DNA from: Desulforamulus aquiferis
GTDB taxonomy: Bacteria > Bacillota > Desulfotomaculia > Desulfotomaculales > Desulfotomaculaceae
Assembly (NCBI GenBank): GCA_004143605.1
Contig: AWVY01000021.1
Location: 41,682 to 76,038, forward strand
Direction of reading: 5' to 3'
DNA length: 34,357 nucleotides
A program made the position numbers and the translations under genes. The notes under the pieces are model-generated. The model saw only the letters and a list, made by a program, of their open reading frames with translations. It was not told where the DNA came from and searched no databases. Shown here one piece after another: positions 16,209 through 27,695 of this stretch; position 1 is the first letter of the stretch, and the number at the start of each line of letters is the position of its first letter.

Positions 16209-17460
16209 TTAACTATTGACTCTTATAATTCTTGCCCCCAGGGAATTATATCTTTTTTCTATTCGCTCATAACCCCTATCTATATGCTCGATATTACTCA
16301 GCACTGTTCCGTCCTCCCCGGCCAATGCTGCTAGAATTAGGGCAGCTCCTGCCCGCAAATCAGTTGCCTCCACACAGGCTCCTGATAGTCGACTGACCCC
16401 CTTAATGATGGCGGTATGGCCTCCAGACGGATATCAGCCCCCATCCTGCGGAACTCAGGCACATGCTTAAATCTATTCTCGAAGATGGTCTCACTAATGA
16501 CGCTGGTACCTTCTGCAATGGTCATTAATGCCATCATTTGTGACTGCATGTCGGTTGGGAACCCCGGATAGGGCATTGTTTTAATGTCTACTGCCTTAAG
16601 GGTTCCATTACTTTGGACACGTACCCAATCATCTCCTACCTCCACAAGTACACCAGCCTCCCTCAGTTTATAAATTAAGGGATCAAGGTGCTCTGGGATG
16701 ACGTTGCTAACCGTCACATCCCCCCGGGTAACCGCTCCGGCGATCATATGAGTTCCTGCCTCAATACGGTCTGGGATTACTGTGTGGGTGACCGAACCTA
16801 ATTCTTTCACCCCTTCAATTCTAATAACGTCCGTTCCAGCACCAACAACCTTAGCTCCCATGGCATTGAGGAAGTTCTGGAAATCCACAATCTCAGGTTC
16901 CTTCGCCGCATTTCTTATAACTGTAGTACCGTTGGCCAATATGCCAGCCATTATCAAATTTTCCGTAGCTCCTACACTGGGAACGTCTAAGTGAATTACT
17001 GTGCCAACTAGTTGACTTGCTTCTGCGGTGATATAACCAAATTTTTCTGATATTTCAGCCCCCATAGAGACCAAACCTTTAAGATGTAGATTCATCGGCC
17101 TGGAGCCAATATTGCAGCCACCCGGGTGCGATATCTTAACATTTCCAAACCGGCCAAGTATTGGTCCAAGGACTAGATTTGAAGCCTCATTTTTCTCATT
17201 ATGTCTTCCGATATTTCCTGGGGCTGTACATTCGAGCAGTCAACCGTCATGGTGTGCCCTTCAAAGTTTACCTTTGCCCCAAGATATGCCAGCAGTTCCT
17301 GCATTACCATGATATCCTTGAGTCTTGGCACCTGATGTACAGTACAGACGCCCCCGGTCAGCAGCGTTGCCGCCAGGATAGGTAACGAAGCATTCTTTGA
17401 GCCATTGGCTTTGATTGTTCCCTTAAGGCGGTTACCTCCCACAATAACAAATTTCTCCAC
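16209..17460 (-). CDS. murA: UDP-N-acetylglucosamine 1-carboxyvinyltransferase MurA
   Basis: First committed step of peptidoglycan synthesis: transfers enolpyruvate from PEP to UDP-GlcNAc in the cytoplasm. After repair, 417 aa. Substrate loop [16 protein letters not shown] (Lys and Asn as in the family), the catalytic Cys loop [11 protein letters not shown] (the fosfomycin-target Cys), [30 protein letters not shown] and the C-terminal [16 protein letters not shown]. Start GTG 17460 follows GGAGGTGG. Breaks at plus-strand 17185-17186 (CCC to CC, giving a false stop just before the Cys loop) and 16420-16421 (CCC to CC). Unrepaired, the catalytic loop and the C-terminus are missing from the open frames. 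Confidence 0.94.
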
Positions 17461-17474
17461 GTTGCCACCTCCGC

Positions 17475-18385
17475 CTAGTCTTCACCCAGCAATCTAACTT
17501 CTCTCTTAAGCAGAATGCCAAAGTGATCTTCCACTAACCCTTGAACCTTCTCAATTAGAGCTAATACATCCCTGGCCTTTGCATTGCCAAGGTTTAATAT
17601 CCAGTTAGCATGTTTAGTGGACACCTGGCATCTCCAACCTGCAGGCCCTTTCCACCGGCGGCCTCAATTAATCTCCCGGCAGAGTCACCCTCAGGATTTT
17701 TAAACACGCTTCCTGCGCAGGGAAATCCCTGGGGCTGTATAGCCTTTCTTTTACTTAGATACTCCCTGGTTTCCTCCTCAATAAGAGCCTTATCCTTAAA
17801 GGTGCTGCTCCAGGTAGTTTCTACACAAATAAGCTGCATTCTTTGCAAAGCACTGGTGCGATAGCTAAAACCCAAATCTTCCTTTGCTAAAGTTATAAAA
17901 TTGCTATGCTCATCAAGTACCAGTACCGATGTCAGTACATCTGCGACACAACCGTTTAGTGCCCCGGCATTCATCACAACCGCCCCACCGAGGGAACCAG
18001 GTATACCTGCTGCAAACTCAAATCCGCCAATACCTGCCCGGCGAGCGGCAGCAGCCAGTTCCGGCAGCATAGCACCGGCTCCGGCCCGAATAGAATTGCC
18101 CTCAACCGATATCTCCGCCAAGCCTCGGCCAATCTTAATTACCATCCCCCGAATGCCACCATCCTTGACCAACAGATTAGATCCGTTGCCAATGATAGTG
18201 AGGGGTATTTCTCTGTTACGGGCATACTCAACTGCCTGGTATAGGTCCTCTAGGCTAGCCGGATTAACAAAAATATCCGCCGGTCCCCCAATTCTCCAGG
18301 TAGTGTGTTTATTCATGGGCTCAGAAGAACTGACTTGCCCTTTAATCATTGCTTGGAGTTCTTCCGACAATACCCTATAATCCAT
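17475..18385 (-). CDS. murB: UDP-N-acetylenolpyruvoylglucosamine reductase MurB
   Basis: FAD/NADPH enzyme that makes UDP-MurNAc. After repair, 303 aa (type II MurB, as usual in Firmicutes). FAD site: [36 protein letters not shown]; active-site blocks [38 protein letters not shown] with the catalytic Ser, and [20 protein letters not shown]. One break at plus-strand 17624-17625 (CCC to CC) cuts off the last 50 residues ([19 protein letters not shown]). The ATG at 18385 is preceded by AAGGAGG at a long spacing; a TTG at 18397 is too close to it. It overlaps or abuts the murC end, so translation is probably coupled. Confidence 0.93.
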
Positions 18386-18389
18386 GGTT

Positions 18390-19762
18390 TTAGCCAAGCC
18401 TCCTTAACAGTTCCCGTCCCAAGGTCCAGACATCCCCAGCACCCATTGTTAGCACAAGGTCTCCCTTAGCAACATTTGACTCAAGGTATTTAACGGTCTT
18501 TTCAAGGTTAGAAAGATAAATAATCTGCTGATTCTCCCTTGGCGGGATGGCATCAATAATTAATTGAGTATTTACACCATCGATTGGCGCTTCGGATGCT
18601 GCATATATATCCGTCAGAATTACAATATCACTATCCTGGAAGGATTCTCCGAACTCCCTGAATAGCTGACGTGTCCGGGTATATCTGTGGGGCTGGAAAA
18701 CTGTAATGATCCTGCCGGGATGGGAGTTTCTAGCTGCCTGCAGGGTAGCCTTAATTTCCGTTGGATGGTGAGCATAATCGTCCACAACCTTAACCCCATC
18801 AATTTCACCCAATAGCTGGTAGCGTCTTTTAGCCCCTCTAAACTCCTTTAAGGCCCTGGCAATATCCTCAAAATCCAAATTTAGGTACCGTCCCAGGGCA
18901 ATGGCCGCCAATGAGTTTAATAGGTTATGCTGCCCCGGGACATGCAATTCGACATCTCCCAGCTTATCACCATGATAAAGTACTTCTCCCCTATTTAACC
19001 CATGGACAAAATTAACTGCCCCCAGTGTATAGTCTGCGCCAGTCCCCTTTGTGCCATAGGTAATTAGCCGGCAGTTCAGTTCTTTGCCCATAGCCCTAAG
19101 TACAGGGTCATTCTGGCAAAGAATTGCCAATCCCTTGTCAGGTATTTTGCTTAAAAATTCTTTGAAGGCTGCGATAATATTTTCTTTAGTTCCATAGTGA
19201 TCTAAATGATCGTCTTCAATGTTTGTTACTATTGCAATAGTTGGGTCCAGGAGTAAAAAAGAACCGTCACTCTCATCAGCCTCTGCAATCAGCAGGTCAC
19301 CCTGTCCCTTTTTAGCGTTCCCACCTATGTTACTCAAGTCACCTCCAATTAGAATGGTGGGGTCAAGTCCGTTATTTTCCAGTACCAGAGCAGCCATAGA
19401 TGTGGTTGTAGTTTTCCCATGGGCTCCGGCAATGGCGACTCCTGTTTTTTCCCTCATTAACCAGGCCAGCATTTCTCCCCTTCTCAGTACTTGCAAGCCC
19501 AGGTTTCGAGCCTGCTGAACTTCAGGGTTATCCGGTGAAATGGCTGTAGAAACAACTACTATATCAACATTCTTTAAATTTTCTGGAGCATGCCCGATAT
19601 AACAAACAGCACCAAGGATTCTAATCTCTCGGTAACGGCACTTCTTTTTAAGTCTGAGCCAGATATGCGATAACCACCCATTCCTAATAGAACGGTGGCA
19701 ATACCACTCATACCTGCCCCCCCGATGCCAACAAAATGTATTCCTTTTTCAATTACCTGCAC
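18390..19762 (-). CDS. murC: UDP-N-acetylmuramate--L-alanine ligase MurC
   Basis: ATP-dependent ligase adding L-Ala to UDP-MurNAc. After repair, 457 aa. N-terminal nucleotide motif [15 protein letters not shown]-loop [12 protein letters not shown], central [18 protein letters not shown], and C-terminal [10 protein letters not shown] and FQPHRYTRT. Start GTG 19762 has AAGGAG nine bases upstream; a TTG three codons earlier is too close to it. One break at plus-strand 19612-19613 (CCC to CC) hides residues after RLESL; repair gives [15 protein letters not shown] gap of 190 bp separates it from murG, the largest inside the mur block. Confidence 0.94.
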
Positions 19763-19951
19763 TAACTTCAACTCCTTCCTGAAACAGGACTACCCCGACT
19801 ATTCTTTAAGTCCCTAAGAGCGTTTCCGTAAGCCATACTATGCATCTCGAACAGTAGGTGTTACTAACGCCCACCAATGGCTTTCCAGGGATTATACCGG
19901 CAGGCCTGTCCACTCTTCTGAAACAAAGACTGCCCCGGCAAACTTAGTTTT
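19763..19951. other. murG-murC intergenic gap with imperfect direct repeats
   Basis: 189 bp without a gene inside an otherwise tight operon. CTTCCTGAAACAGGACTACC (from 19775) and CTTCTGAAACAAAGACTGCC (from 19915) are related copies near the two ends, about 140 bp apart. On the minus strand a TATAAT (plus 19891-19896) in CCGGTATAAT could be an internal -10, but no matching -35 is seen. Confidence 0.4.
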
Positions 19952-21064
19952 TTAATGCCGCGGCAAAATCTTTTCTACGCAATCAATAATATCATTAAGG
20001 GCCCCGGCCCGTCCAAGTCTTTTGCTGGCCAGGGACATGTTCCTCAGCCTTTCGGCATCATTAATAATGCTTCTTATTTCTTTTACCAATAACGGCCCGG
20101 TTAAATCCTTATCTTTGACTAGCACCGCTGCCCCACGATCTGCGAGGGCCCTGGCATTGAATTCTTGATGATTTTCTGAGGCATAGGGATAAGGAATCAA
20201 AATCGAAGGTATGCCAAGAACCGTCAATTCCGCCAGTGTTGCCGCACCAGCTGCTGACAACCAAATCTGCCGCCCCTAAGGCATCGTGCATATTGTACAA
20301 ATAGGCTTTAATATTAATATTGACATATTTATCCAAATCAATACCCTTATTTTGGCAATCCTTAATAAATTCATCATAGCCCGTCTGCCCGGTGGCGTGA
20401 ATCACCTGAATTGATTGACTATTGCCAAATTCCCTGACTACATCAACCATGGCTTGATTGATCCTTCTGGCTCCTCGGCTGCCGCCAAAAACAAGAAGGG
20501 TTAACAAGTCATCCTTTAACTGTAAATTGTTTAGGGCTGTATGGCGCTCAGCCTGAAGAATTTCCGGTCTAATTGGCAAACCCGTAAGCCCAACCTTAAC
20601 TCCTTTGGAAAAATACTTCCTGGAGTCCTCAAAGGTTACAGTAACCTGATCTACTACCCGGGATAGAAGCTTATTGGTGATACCTGGTAAAGCATTCTGC
20701 TCGTGGATTAAGGTGGGAATTCCAATCTAGAGGCTGCCAGCACCACCGGTCCACAAACATAGCCACCCGTTCCTATAACTACGTCCGGTCTAAACTCTTT
20801 AAGGAGGGCTTTAGCCTCCTGAAACCCCCGTATAGCTTGCCAGAGTATTTTGACATTGGCTAGGGATATTTTTCTTTCCAGGCCTGCCACCGTTATGGCC
20901 TTAAAAGGGAAACCGGCCTTGGGCACTAGGTCGGCCTCAAGACCTCGGTTTGTTCCTATATAGAGTATATCTGTGCCAGCAAAGCGCTCTTGCAATCCCT
21001 TGGCAATGGCTAGGGCCGGATAGATGTGACCACCTGTTCCACCGCCTGTTAATACTGCACGCAA
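19952..21064 (-). CDS. murG: MurG: undecaprenyl-PP-MurNAc-pentapeptide GlcNAc transferase
   Basis: GT28 glycosyltransferase that turns lipid I into lipid II on the inner membrane face. After repair, 371 aa. N-terminal [54 protein letters not shown]; linker and acceptor side [20 protein letters not shown]-terminal [38 protein letters not shown] and [14 protein letters not shown] 21064 (MRAVLTGGG) is chosen because AGAGGTG stands six bases upstream; the GTG at 21073 lies inside that site. Breaks: plus-strand 20722-20723 (CCC to CC) and 20251 (CCC to C, two bases). Confidence 0.93.
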
Positions 21065-21098
21065 ATTACTCACCTCTAAAATGGATTATATGCTTCCT

Positions 21099-22197
21099 TT
21101 AACGGGGAGTTGTATATTTTGAAATATTTAGTATTATGCCAATGCCCGCCAGAGTAAACAATAGGGATGTACCACCATAGCTTATAAAGGGCAGTGGCAC
21201 TCCGGTAACAGGCATTGAGCCGGTAACTACACCCATATTAATAATTGCTTGTAGGGCTATGCCGCTTGTTATACCGGCAGCAGCAAGCTGGCAAAGGGAT
21301 CCGGTGAAGTAACCGCAATTTTTAGACCCCGCCAAATAAATACCACAAATAATAGCACCACCAATGAAGCCCCAATGAAACCCAGTTCTTCCCCTAAGAT
21401 GGCAAAGATAAAGTCAGTATGGTTTTCTGGCAGGTAGAGAAACTTTTGCTTACTTTGTCCCAGACCAAGGCCAAATAGCCCCCCTGAGCCAAGGGCATAT
21501 AAGGATTGTATAATGTGGTAACCTGTGCCCTGGGGATCCTTTTCAGGTCCATAAAGGCCAGGAACCTCCTCATGCGATAGGGCTCAAAATAAATGGCAAA
21601 GGCCACGGCCACAGCCCCTAAACCCATCAAACCACTCAAATGGAGTACTCTGGCCCCCGCTGCAAAAAGCATAATAAATATGGTTCCAGACAATACAACT
21701 GCTGTCCCTAAATCCGGCTGAAGCAAAATTAGTCCGGCCGCAAACCCCATGGCAACCAAATAGGGGAGCAGTCCTTCCTTAAAGGAGTGGATATTCTCCG
21801 ACTTTGACAGGCCAAAGGCTACAAACATAATCATACAAAGTTTAACCAATTCTGCCGGTGAAAAAGACATGAAGCCCAGATTAATCCAGCGTTGAGCACC
21901 ATTGGTTTCAGTCCCAATACCTGGTAATAGCACAGCTATCAATAGGGCAAAACCCACTAATACTATTGGCCCAATAAATCGCTTTAGCCTGTAGTAATCA
22001 AAATTCATCATACCAAACATGGCCACCAAACCTACCAGTGCCCACAGAAGTTGTTTTTTGAAGAAGTAGAAGCTATCCCCATATCTCACCATGGTAACAT
22101 ATTCACTGGAAGAAAAGACCATAATCAATCCAACACTTAGCAACATCAATACCGTGAGAAATAAGACAAAGTCCGGAGGTCTTTTCTTTAATCTCAT
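21099..22197 (-). CDS. ftsW: SEDS-family peptidoglycan polymerase FtsW/SpoVE
   Basis: Integral membrane glycosyltransferase that polymerises lipid II with a class B PBP. After repair, 366 aa with about ten membrane segments. Conserved blocks: VMVFSSSEY-like IMVFSSSEY, ETNGAQRWINLGFMSFSPAEL, LLQPDLGTAVVL, YRMRRFLAFMDPEKDPQGTG, GSGGLFGLGLGQSKQK, LPENHTDFIFAILGEELGF, GVPLPFISYGGTSLL. Start ATG 22197 with GGGGGTAGAG upstream. Breaks at plus-strand 21546-21547 (GGG to GG) and 21297 (GG to G). Being beside murG and in a spore former, it could be the sporulation SpoVE, the vegetative FtsW, or serve both; the sequence does not decide. Confidence 0.92.
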
Positions 22198-22291
22198 AGG
22201 CTCTACCCCCTATCAGCTTCAGGTTACCGGGGTCACCAAATTCAGTTCCATAACCCCTAAATGGTACCTGGCTCTGATTACTGGTGCCCGA

Positions 22292-23647
22292 TTAGCTTTT
22301 TAGTTTTAAAACAAGTTCCTTAAATAGATCTCCTCGCTCCTCAAAGTTTTAAACATATCCCAACTTGTACAGGCCGGGGATAAAAGTACAACCTCACCTG
22401 ACCTTGCATGGTTATGGGCAAGCTCTACGGCATGCTCATAGTCCTTGGCCTTTAAGATATGTTCAAAACCTTGGGTCAGGGCCGCCTCCTCAATTTGGTA
22501 CCCATCCTTACCCACGACAATCAGAACCCTGGCCTTTTCTTTTATCTTTCTAGCAAATTCGGTAAAATCAATGCCCTTGTTCTTGCCACCGGCTATTAAA
22601 ACAATGGTACATTGTAAGCTTCCAGGGCTTTGATGGAGGCATCAGGATTAGTTCCCTTGGAGTCGTTGACGTAGTCAACCCCGCCAAGGGTGGCTACGTG
22701 CTCAAGCCTATGGGCAACTCCCCTGAAGGTACTTAGTGTGTGAGCCATATTTTCCTTTGAAACTCCCATGGCATGCCCAATTGCCACAGCCGCCAAGGCA
22801 TTTTCTAAATTGTGGCCCCCGGGAATGCGCAGGGATGTTACTCCGGCAATTTCAGTGACACCATTGTCTATTACCATTATTTTGTCCTTCTGGGCAATAA
22901 TTCCTTTTTCTAAGATATGCTTTTTACTAAAAAATATTACTTCACCAGGACAAGAGTCTGCTAATTTCCTAGTTATCGGATCATCGTAGTTTAATATTGT
23001 AAAATCTCCGGGTTTTTGTTGGGCAAATATCCTTGCCTTAGCCTTTGTATACTCTTCCATGGAACCATGACGATCCAGATGATCGGGAGTAAGGTTTAAA
23101 ATCACTGCAACCTTAGGAGCAAATTGGCTGGTGGTTTCTAATTGAAAACTGGAAACCTCCGCCACAATAATATCCTCCTGGGAATAATTTTCCACCTTGC
23201 TGACTAAGGGAAGCCCAATATTTCCTGCCACCAGTGTCCGGTAACCTGCATCCCTAAAAAGCTGTCCCACCAAGGAGGTTGTAGTAGTCTTACCGTTTGT
23301 CCCAGTAATGGCCACCAGAGGTGCCCTGGAAAAACGGTAGGCTAATTCCATCTCTCCCATAACCGGAGGTGCGCCCTGACTTAGGGCTTTGGCCACAGGC
23401 GGTACTGTTAATGGCACGCCAGGGCTAACCACCACTAGATCATATGCCTCCCCCGAAACCTCTGGATACTGACCCAAAGCAAGCTTTACACCTCTGTTTT
23501 CCAGCATAGCTGCTAAATCAGCCATCTGCTCCCTTGTTCGAGAATCTGTTAAGGTTACCAGGGACCCTTTTCAATTAGAAATTCGCAGACAGCCTGGCCG
23601 CTCTTCCCAGCTCCAACTACTAGTACTTTTTTCCCCTCTAGTTCCAC
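22292..23647 (-). CDS. murD: UDP-N-acetylmuramoylalanine--D-glutamate ligase MurD
   Basis: ATP-dependent ligase adding D-Glu. After repair, 452 aa. N-terminal [15 protein letters not shown] and VSPGVPL, P-loop [41 protein letters not shown]-terminal [42 protein letters not shown]. Start GTG 23647 follows AAAGGAG. Breaks: plus-strand 23575-23577 (C4 to C3), 22606-22607 (GGG to GG) and 22347-22350 (T5 to T4). The last one only changes the C-terminal 15 residues and is recognised from the conserved FEERGD ending. Confidence 0.94.
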
Positions 23648-23692
23648 TTTAAGTACTCCTTTTGCATCAACTTTATAATATCGAAATAGCTG

Positions 23693-24693
23693 TTATCTTA
23701 GTCCGTAAACACCTAACAGGCCTATGGCGGAAAAGGCAAAGCTAATAAGCCAAAAGGTCCTAACCACCCGCTTTTCAGACCAGCCGGAAAGCTCAAAATG
23801 ATGATGGAGGGGCTCATCCGAAAAACCCGCTTGCCTGTTGTCTTAAAGGATATTACTTGAATTATTACCGAAAGGGTTTCCAATACATACAGTCCCCCGA
23901 TAAATACCAGAAACAACTCGTTCCTGGTAATAACTGCTGCAGCTCCAGTGCGCCTCCCAGCGCCAGGGAACCAGTGTCTCCCATGAAGACTTTGGCTGGG
24001 TTTTTATTGTAAACTAAAAATCCCAGGCATCCCCCGGCTACCGCGGCCAGCACAACCGCAACACCAACTTTGCCGCTGCCGAGGGCCAACAGCATAAAAG
24101 CACCGGCAGTAAAAACGGTGGCACCTGCAGCCAGACCATCCAAACCATCAGTCAAATTCACACCATTTGTTGTACCCAACAATACAAGGACGGTTAGGCC
24201 AAAAAAAGGCCACCAGCCTAAATCAAAGCCTATTCCCCCTGGTGTAAAGAAGCCTGAAAAGGGTATTAAATAATCTGTACCCCGTCCAAGGTTAAATACT
24301 GCCAGAACAGCTAATATAGAGGCAATGATAAGTTGCCCCAATAGCTTTTCACGGCTCTTCAGTCCCAGGTTCCTTTTTAATACTACTTTGATAAAATCAT
24401 CTATAAAGCCAATAAGACCGTAACCCATGGTTACAGCCAACACGATTAATCCCTCTGCTCTCCCAGGGATCCCTGGATTTTCAAGAGAAACAAACCCGCC
24501 ACAGCAATCCCTATCAGAAACATGACCCCACCATGGTGGGTGTTCCGGTCTTGGCCATATGTCTGGCCGGGCCCTCTGTTCTGATGGTCTGGCCAAATTT
24601 TAGTCTCCTTAGCAAAGGGATTGCAATGGGCCCTAGGATTATAGTTGTTATCAAGCTAATAGCCGCTGCCGGCCAAATTGCCGAATAATCCAT
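23693..24693 (-). CDS. mraY: Phospho-N-acetylmuramoyl-pentapeptide-transferase MraY
   Basis: Membrane enzyme forming lipid I from UDP-MurNAc-pentapeptide and undecaprenyl phosphate. After repair, 334 aa with about ten membrane segments. Catalytic blocks: [63 protein letters not shown] and the HHHFE motif ([18 protein letters not shown]). Start ATG 24693 has AGGGGTG upstream and overlaps the murF stop region (TAGCATG), so the two are coupled. Four breaks: plus-strand 24531-24532, 24495-24497, 23945-23946 and 23809-23812, each one base short in a C or G run. It is the most damaged gene relative to its length. Confidence 0.94.
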
Positions 24694-24694
24694 G

Positions 24695-26098
24695 CTATTC
24701 ACCCCTAATGTTCCAACGGAGTTTTTGCCCTACCAGGGCATGAACTATTTCTTCCATACGCATCCCTCTGGACCCTTTTACTAAAATGGTATCACCATTT
24801 TGTAAAACATTCTTTAAAACCTCTATTGCCCCAGAATTATTCTCACATGGATAAATACTCTCTTCAGCCAACCCTGCACCAGCTCCACCTTGGGCTATTG
24901 ACTTGGCTAAATCACCCACCGTGATTAAATGCTCAACCCCGGCCTTAACAGCTGCCTCTCCTACTTCCTTATGTCCTTGTTCGGTAAAATCACCTAACTC
25001 ATACATATTGCCCAATACAGCGATTTTCCTGTAAGCAGGTGTCTCCTTCAACACTTCTAGGGCAGCTTTTGTAGAGCTGGGACTAGCATTATAGGTATCA
25101 TTAATAATGGTAATCCCTTTAACTTCTATAATTTCAAGTCTCATCTGGGTTAGTTCAAGAGCCTTTAGCCCTTGAACAATATTCTCGAAGGTAAGACCCA
25201 GCCTTAACCCTACACCGATGGCTGCCAGGCTATTGGCAACGTTATGACTGCCCGGCACCGGCAAATACACCTCTCCCTGACCACCAGGTAGGATACTTTA
25301 AATCTTACCCCACCTGTTTCTGGCCTAAGGTTGCTGGCGGAGATATCGGCTTCTCCACCAATGGAGTACAGCCAAACCCTGCCTCTACAGCGGGAAGCCT
25401 GCTCTCTCATGTGCGGACTGTCAGCATTGAGGACTGCAAAGCCCTTTTCACTAATGTGCTCTAACACTTCTCCCTTGGCATAGGCTATGTTTTTTACTGT
25501 CCCTAACCTCTCCAGGTGAGCCTCTCCAATATTTGTTATAACTGCACCTGTGGGTTTAGTCATTTTTGCGAGAAAATCTATTTCTCCTGGCCCTCTCATA
25601 CCCATTTCTACCACAGCTGCCTGATGGGCCTTATTTAGCTCCAGCAGGGTTAGGGGTAATCCCAGCTCATTATTAAAATTGCCCTGGGTTTTAAGGTATT
25701 TAGACACGTGCCAAGTATAGAAGCAATCATATCCTTGGTGGAGGTTTTTCCATTGCTTCCTGTTACTGCCACCACCGGAATATCCAGCAGCAATCTGTTA
25801 TGCTCTGCCAATTGCTGCAAAGCTACTAGGGTATCAGGAACCAAAATCACGCCTCTCCGGGAGTTATTGGTCTCTATTTTTGGGAGATCAGCACCGCAGA
25901 AGCCCCGGCCTCCAATGCTTGGTTAATAAAACTATGCCCATCCACCTGGATTCCTTTTAGGGCTACAAAGAGAGTTCCCTCCCCCTCCTTGATCTTTCGG
26001 CTGTCAATACTTACATCTGAAACAGAAAGCTCAGGATTGCCTTGTAAAATAGTACCCCCGGTGATTTCTGCAATTTCCTTAATGGAATGGGTTAGCAC
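24695..26098 (-). CDS. murF: UDP-N-acetylmuramoyl-tripeptide--D-alanyl-D-alanine ligase MurF
   Basis: Adds D-Ala-D-Ala to complete the pentapeptide precursor. After repair, 468 aa. N-terminal [19 protein letters not shown]-loop [108 protein letters not shown]. Start GTG 26098 overlaps the murE stop by one base (TAGTG), with GGAGGGGG upstream. Breaks at plus-strand 25877-25881 (T6 to T5), 25689-25692 (T5 to T4) and 25281-25282 (CCC to CC). Confidence 0.94.
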
Positions 26099-27563
26099 TA
26101 GGCCCCCTCCTTTTTCCCGCTACCAGATATGGCTTCTACTGCCACTTGCCGATCATCAAAATCATATTTGGTGGTGCCAATTATTTGATAGGTCTCATGT
26201 CCCTTTCCCGCAATAACTACCACATCGCCGGCCTTTGCCAAATCTATTGCCCGGTTGATAGCTTGTCGTCTATCAGCTATAACCAAATAATGGGCTGCCC
26301 CCTTTTTTACTCCCTCTACAACATCTTGAATAATTTTATCCGGCTCTTCAGTGCGGGGATTGTCTGAGGTGACTACGGGCAAGTCGCTGTATTTGGCGGC
26401 AATTTCACCCATAATTGGTCTTTTGGTCCTATCCCGATCTCCCCCACAGCCAAACACTGTAATCAATCGCCCGGTGGTAATCTGTCTGGCGGTGGTCAGA
26501 ATATTTTCAAGGCCATCAGGGGTGTGGGCATAATCTACTATTACCGCAAAATCCTGACCTAGGTCAACTAACTCAAATCTCCCTGCCACACCGGAAACAG
26601 ACTCCAGGGCCTCTCTAACCTCTTCTGGAGTGTATCCTAATACAAGACCGGCCGTATAGGCTGCCAGTGAATTATAAACATTAAATCGACCCGTCAGCTT
26701 TAATTGTAAATGCTGCTTACCCCAGGGACTTAATACTGTAAAGCCCACCCCCCTAGAGGTGACTTTAATATCCTGGCTATAACATCAGCATCACTGTCTA
26801 TGGCATAGGTATAAACCTTCCCTCTGCATACTCTTATAAGTTCTGCAGAGGCTGGATCATCCCCGTTAATTACCGCATTCCTAATGTCTGTTTGGAACAA
26901 CTTCGCCTTTGCTGCTAAATAATTTTCCATGTTGCCGTGAAAATCCAGGTGATCCTGGGTTATATTGGTGAATATTGCCAAATCAAAATCCACACCGGCC
27001 ACCCGATTTAGACTCAGGGCATGTGAGGATACTTCCATTGCCACTCCCCTAACCCCTTCGCTAACCATATCGGACAAAAGCTTCTGTAAATCCAAGGATT
27101 CCGGGGTAGTGTTATTCACTGGAAATATCTTATCTCCAATATAGTTACTGATTGTTCCTATGATCCCCGGTTTAACCCCCGCCCTTTTCCAAATAGCCGC
27201 CACCAGGTGAGTGGTAGTAGTTTTTCCGTTAGTACCGGTGACTCCAACCATGGTCATATTCTTAGCTGGGTGCCCATAAAACTTATCTGCCATTAGGGCC
27301 AGTGTCTTTCTAGCATCACTAACTTTAACAACGGTAACCCCTGGGGGGACCTCCACATCCTTTTCAACCACTATAGCTGAGGCGCCTGAATCTACAGCCC
27401 CGTCAATATAAATATGTCCATCCGTTTGAAAACCCTCTATGGCCACAAACAAGCAACCTGAACCTGCCTGCCTCGAATCATAGGCTAAATAACCAATCTC
27501 AAGATTGGTTTTACCCGTTATCGAAATATAATCAATTGCTTTAAGGAGTTCACTTAATAGCAA
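26098..27563 (-). CDS. murE: UDP-N-acetylmuramoyl-tripeptide synthetase MurE (meso-DAP type)
   Basis: Adds the third residue of the stem peptide. After repair, 488 aa. DSRQAGSGCLFVAIEGF, P-loop [80 protein letters not shown]. The specificity loop reads TSDNPRTEEP: DNPR is the signature of meso-diaminopimelate-adding enzymes, so a DAP-type wall is predicted. One break at plus-strand 26771 (TT to T). TTG 27563 (MLLSELLKAIDYIS) is preferred because GGGGGG precedes it; the frame is open to 27605. It begins after a terminator, so part of its transcription may come from a separate promoter or read-through. Confidence 0.93.
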
Positions 27564-27634
27564 AACTTCATCCCCCCAGCCTATTATACTTCCTATTCTT
27601 GCCAATTGTTAAACATTTATGCCCTTGACAAGTT

Positions 27635-27670
27635 TTAAAAACCCTGACCCCCTTCCACTGGAGGCCAGGG
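27635..27670 (-). terminator. Terminator or attenuator between spoVD/ftsI and murE
   Basis: On the minus strand a hairpin with outer stem CCCTG/CAGGG (27666-27670 and 27642-27646), an inner CCTCCA/TGGAAGG helix, then TTTTTAAAA. It lies inside the dcw cluster and would split the cluster into mraZ-spoVD and murE-ftsZ parts. Confidence 0.65.
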
Positions 27671-27695
27671 CTTCTATTTACTTTGAAATATTTGC

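Noticed and set aside
15997-16209. A separate 70-aa gene overlapping the start of divIB
   Set aside because: The frame is an artefact of the base lost at 16075-16080; the divIB head MYRPRAEAPEKNTTW with its own ribosome binding site explains the region.
17901-19518. Plus-strand open frames opposite murB and murC (17901-18380, 19219-19518)
   Set aside because: Shadows of murB and murC; low-complexity Ser/Pro/Ala composition and no start signals.
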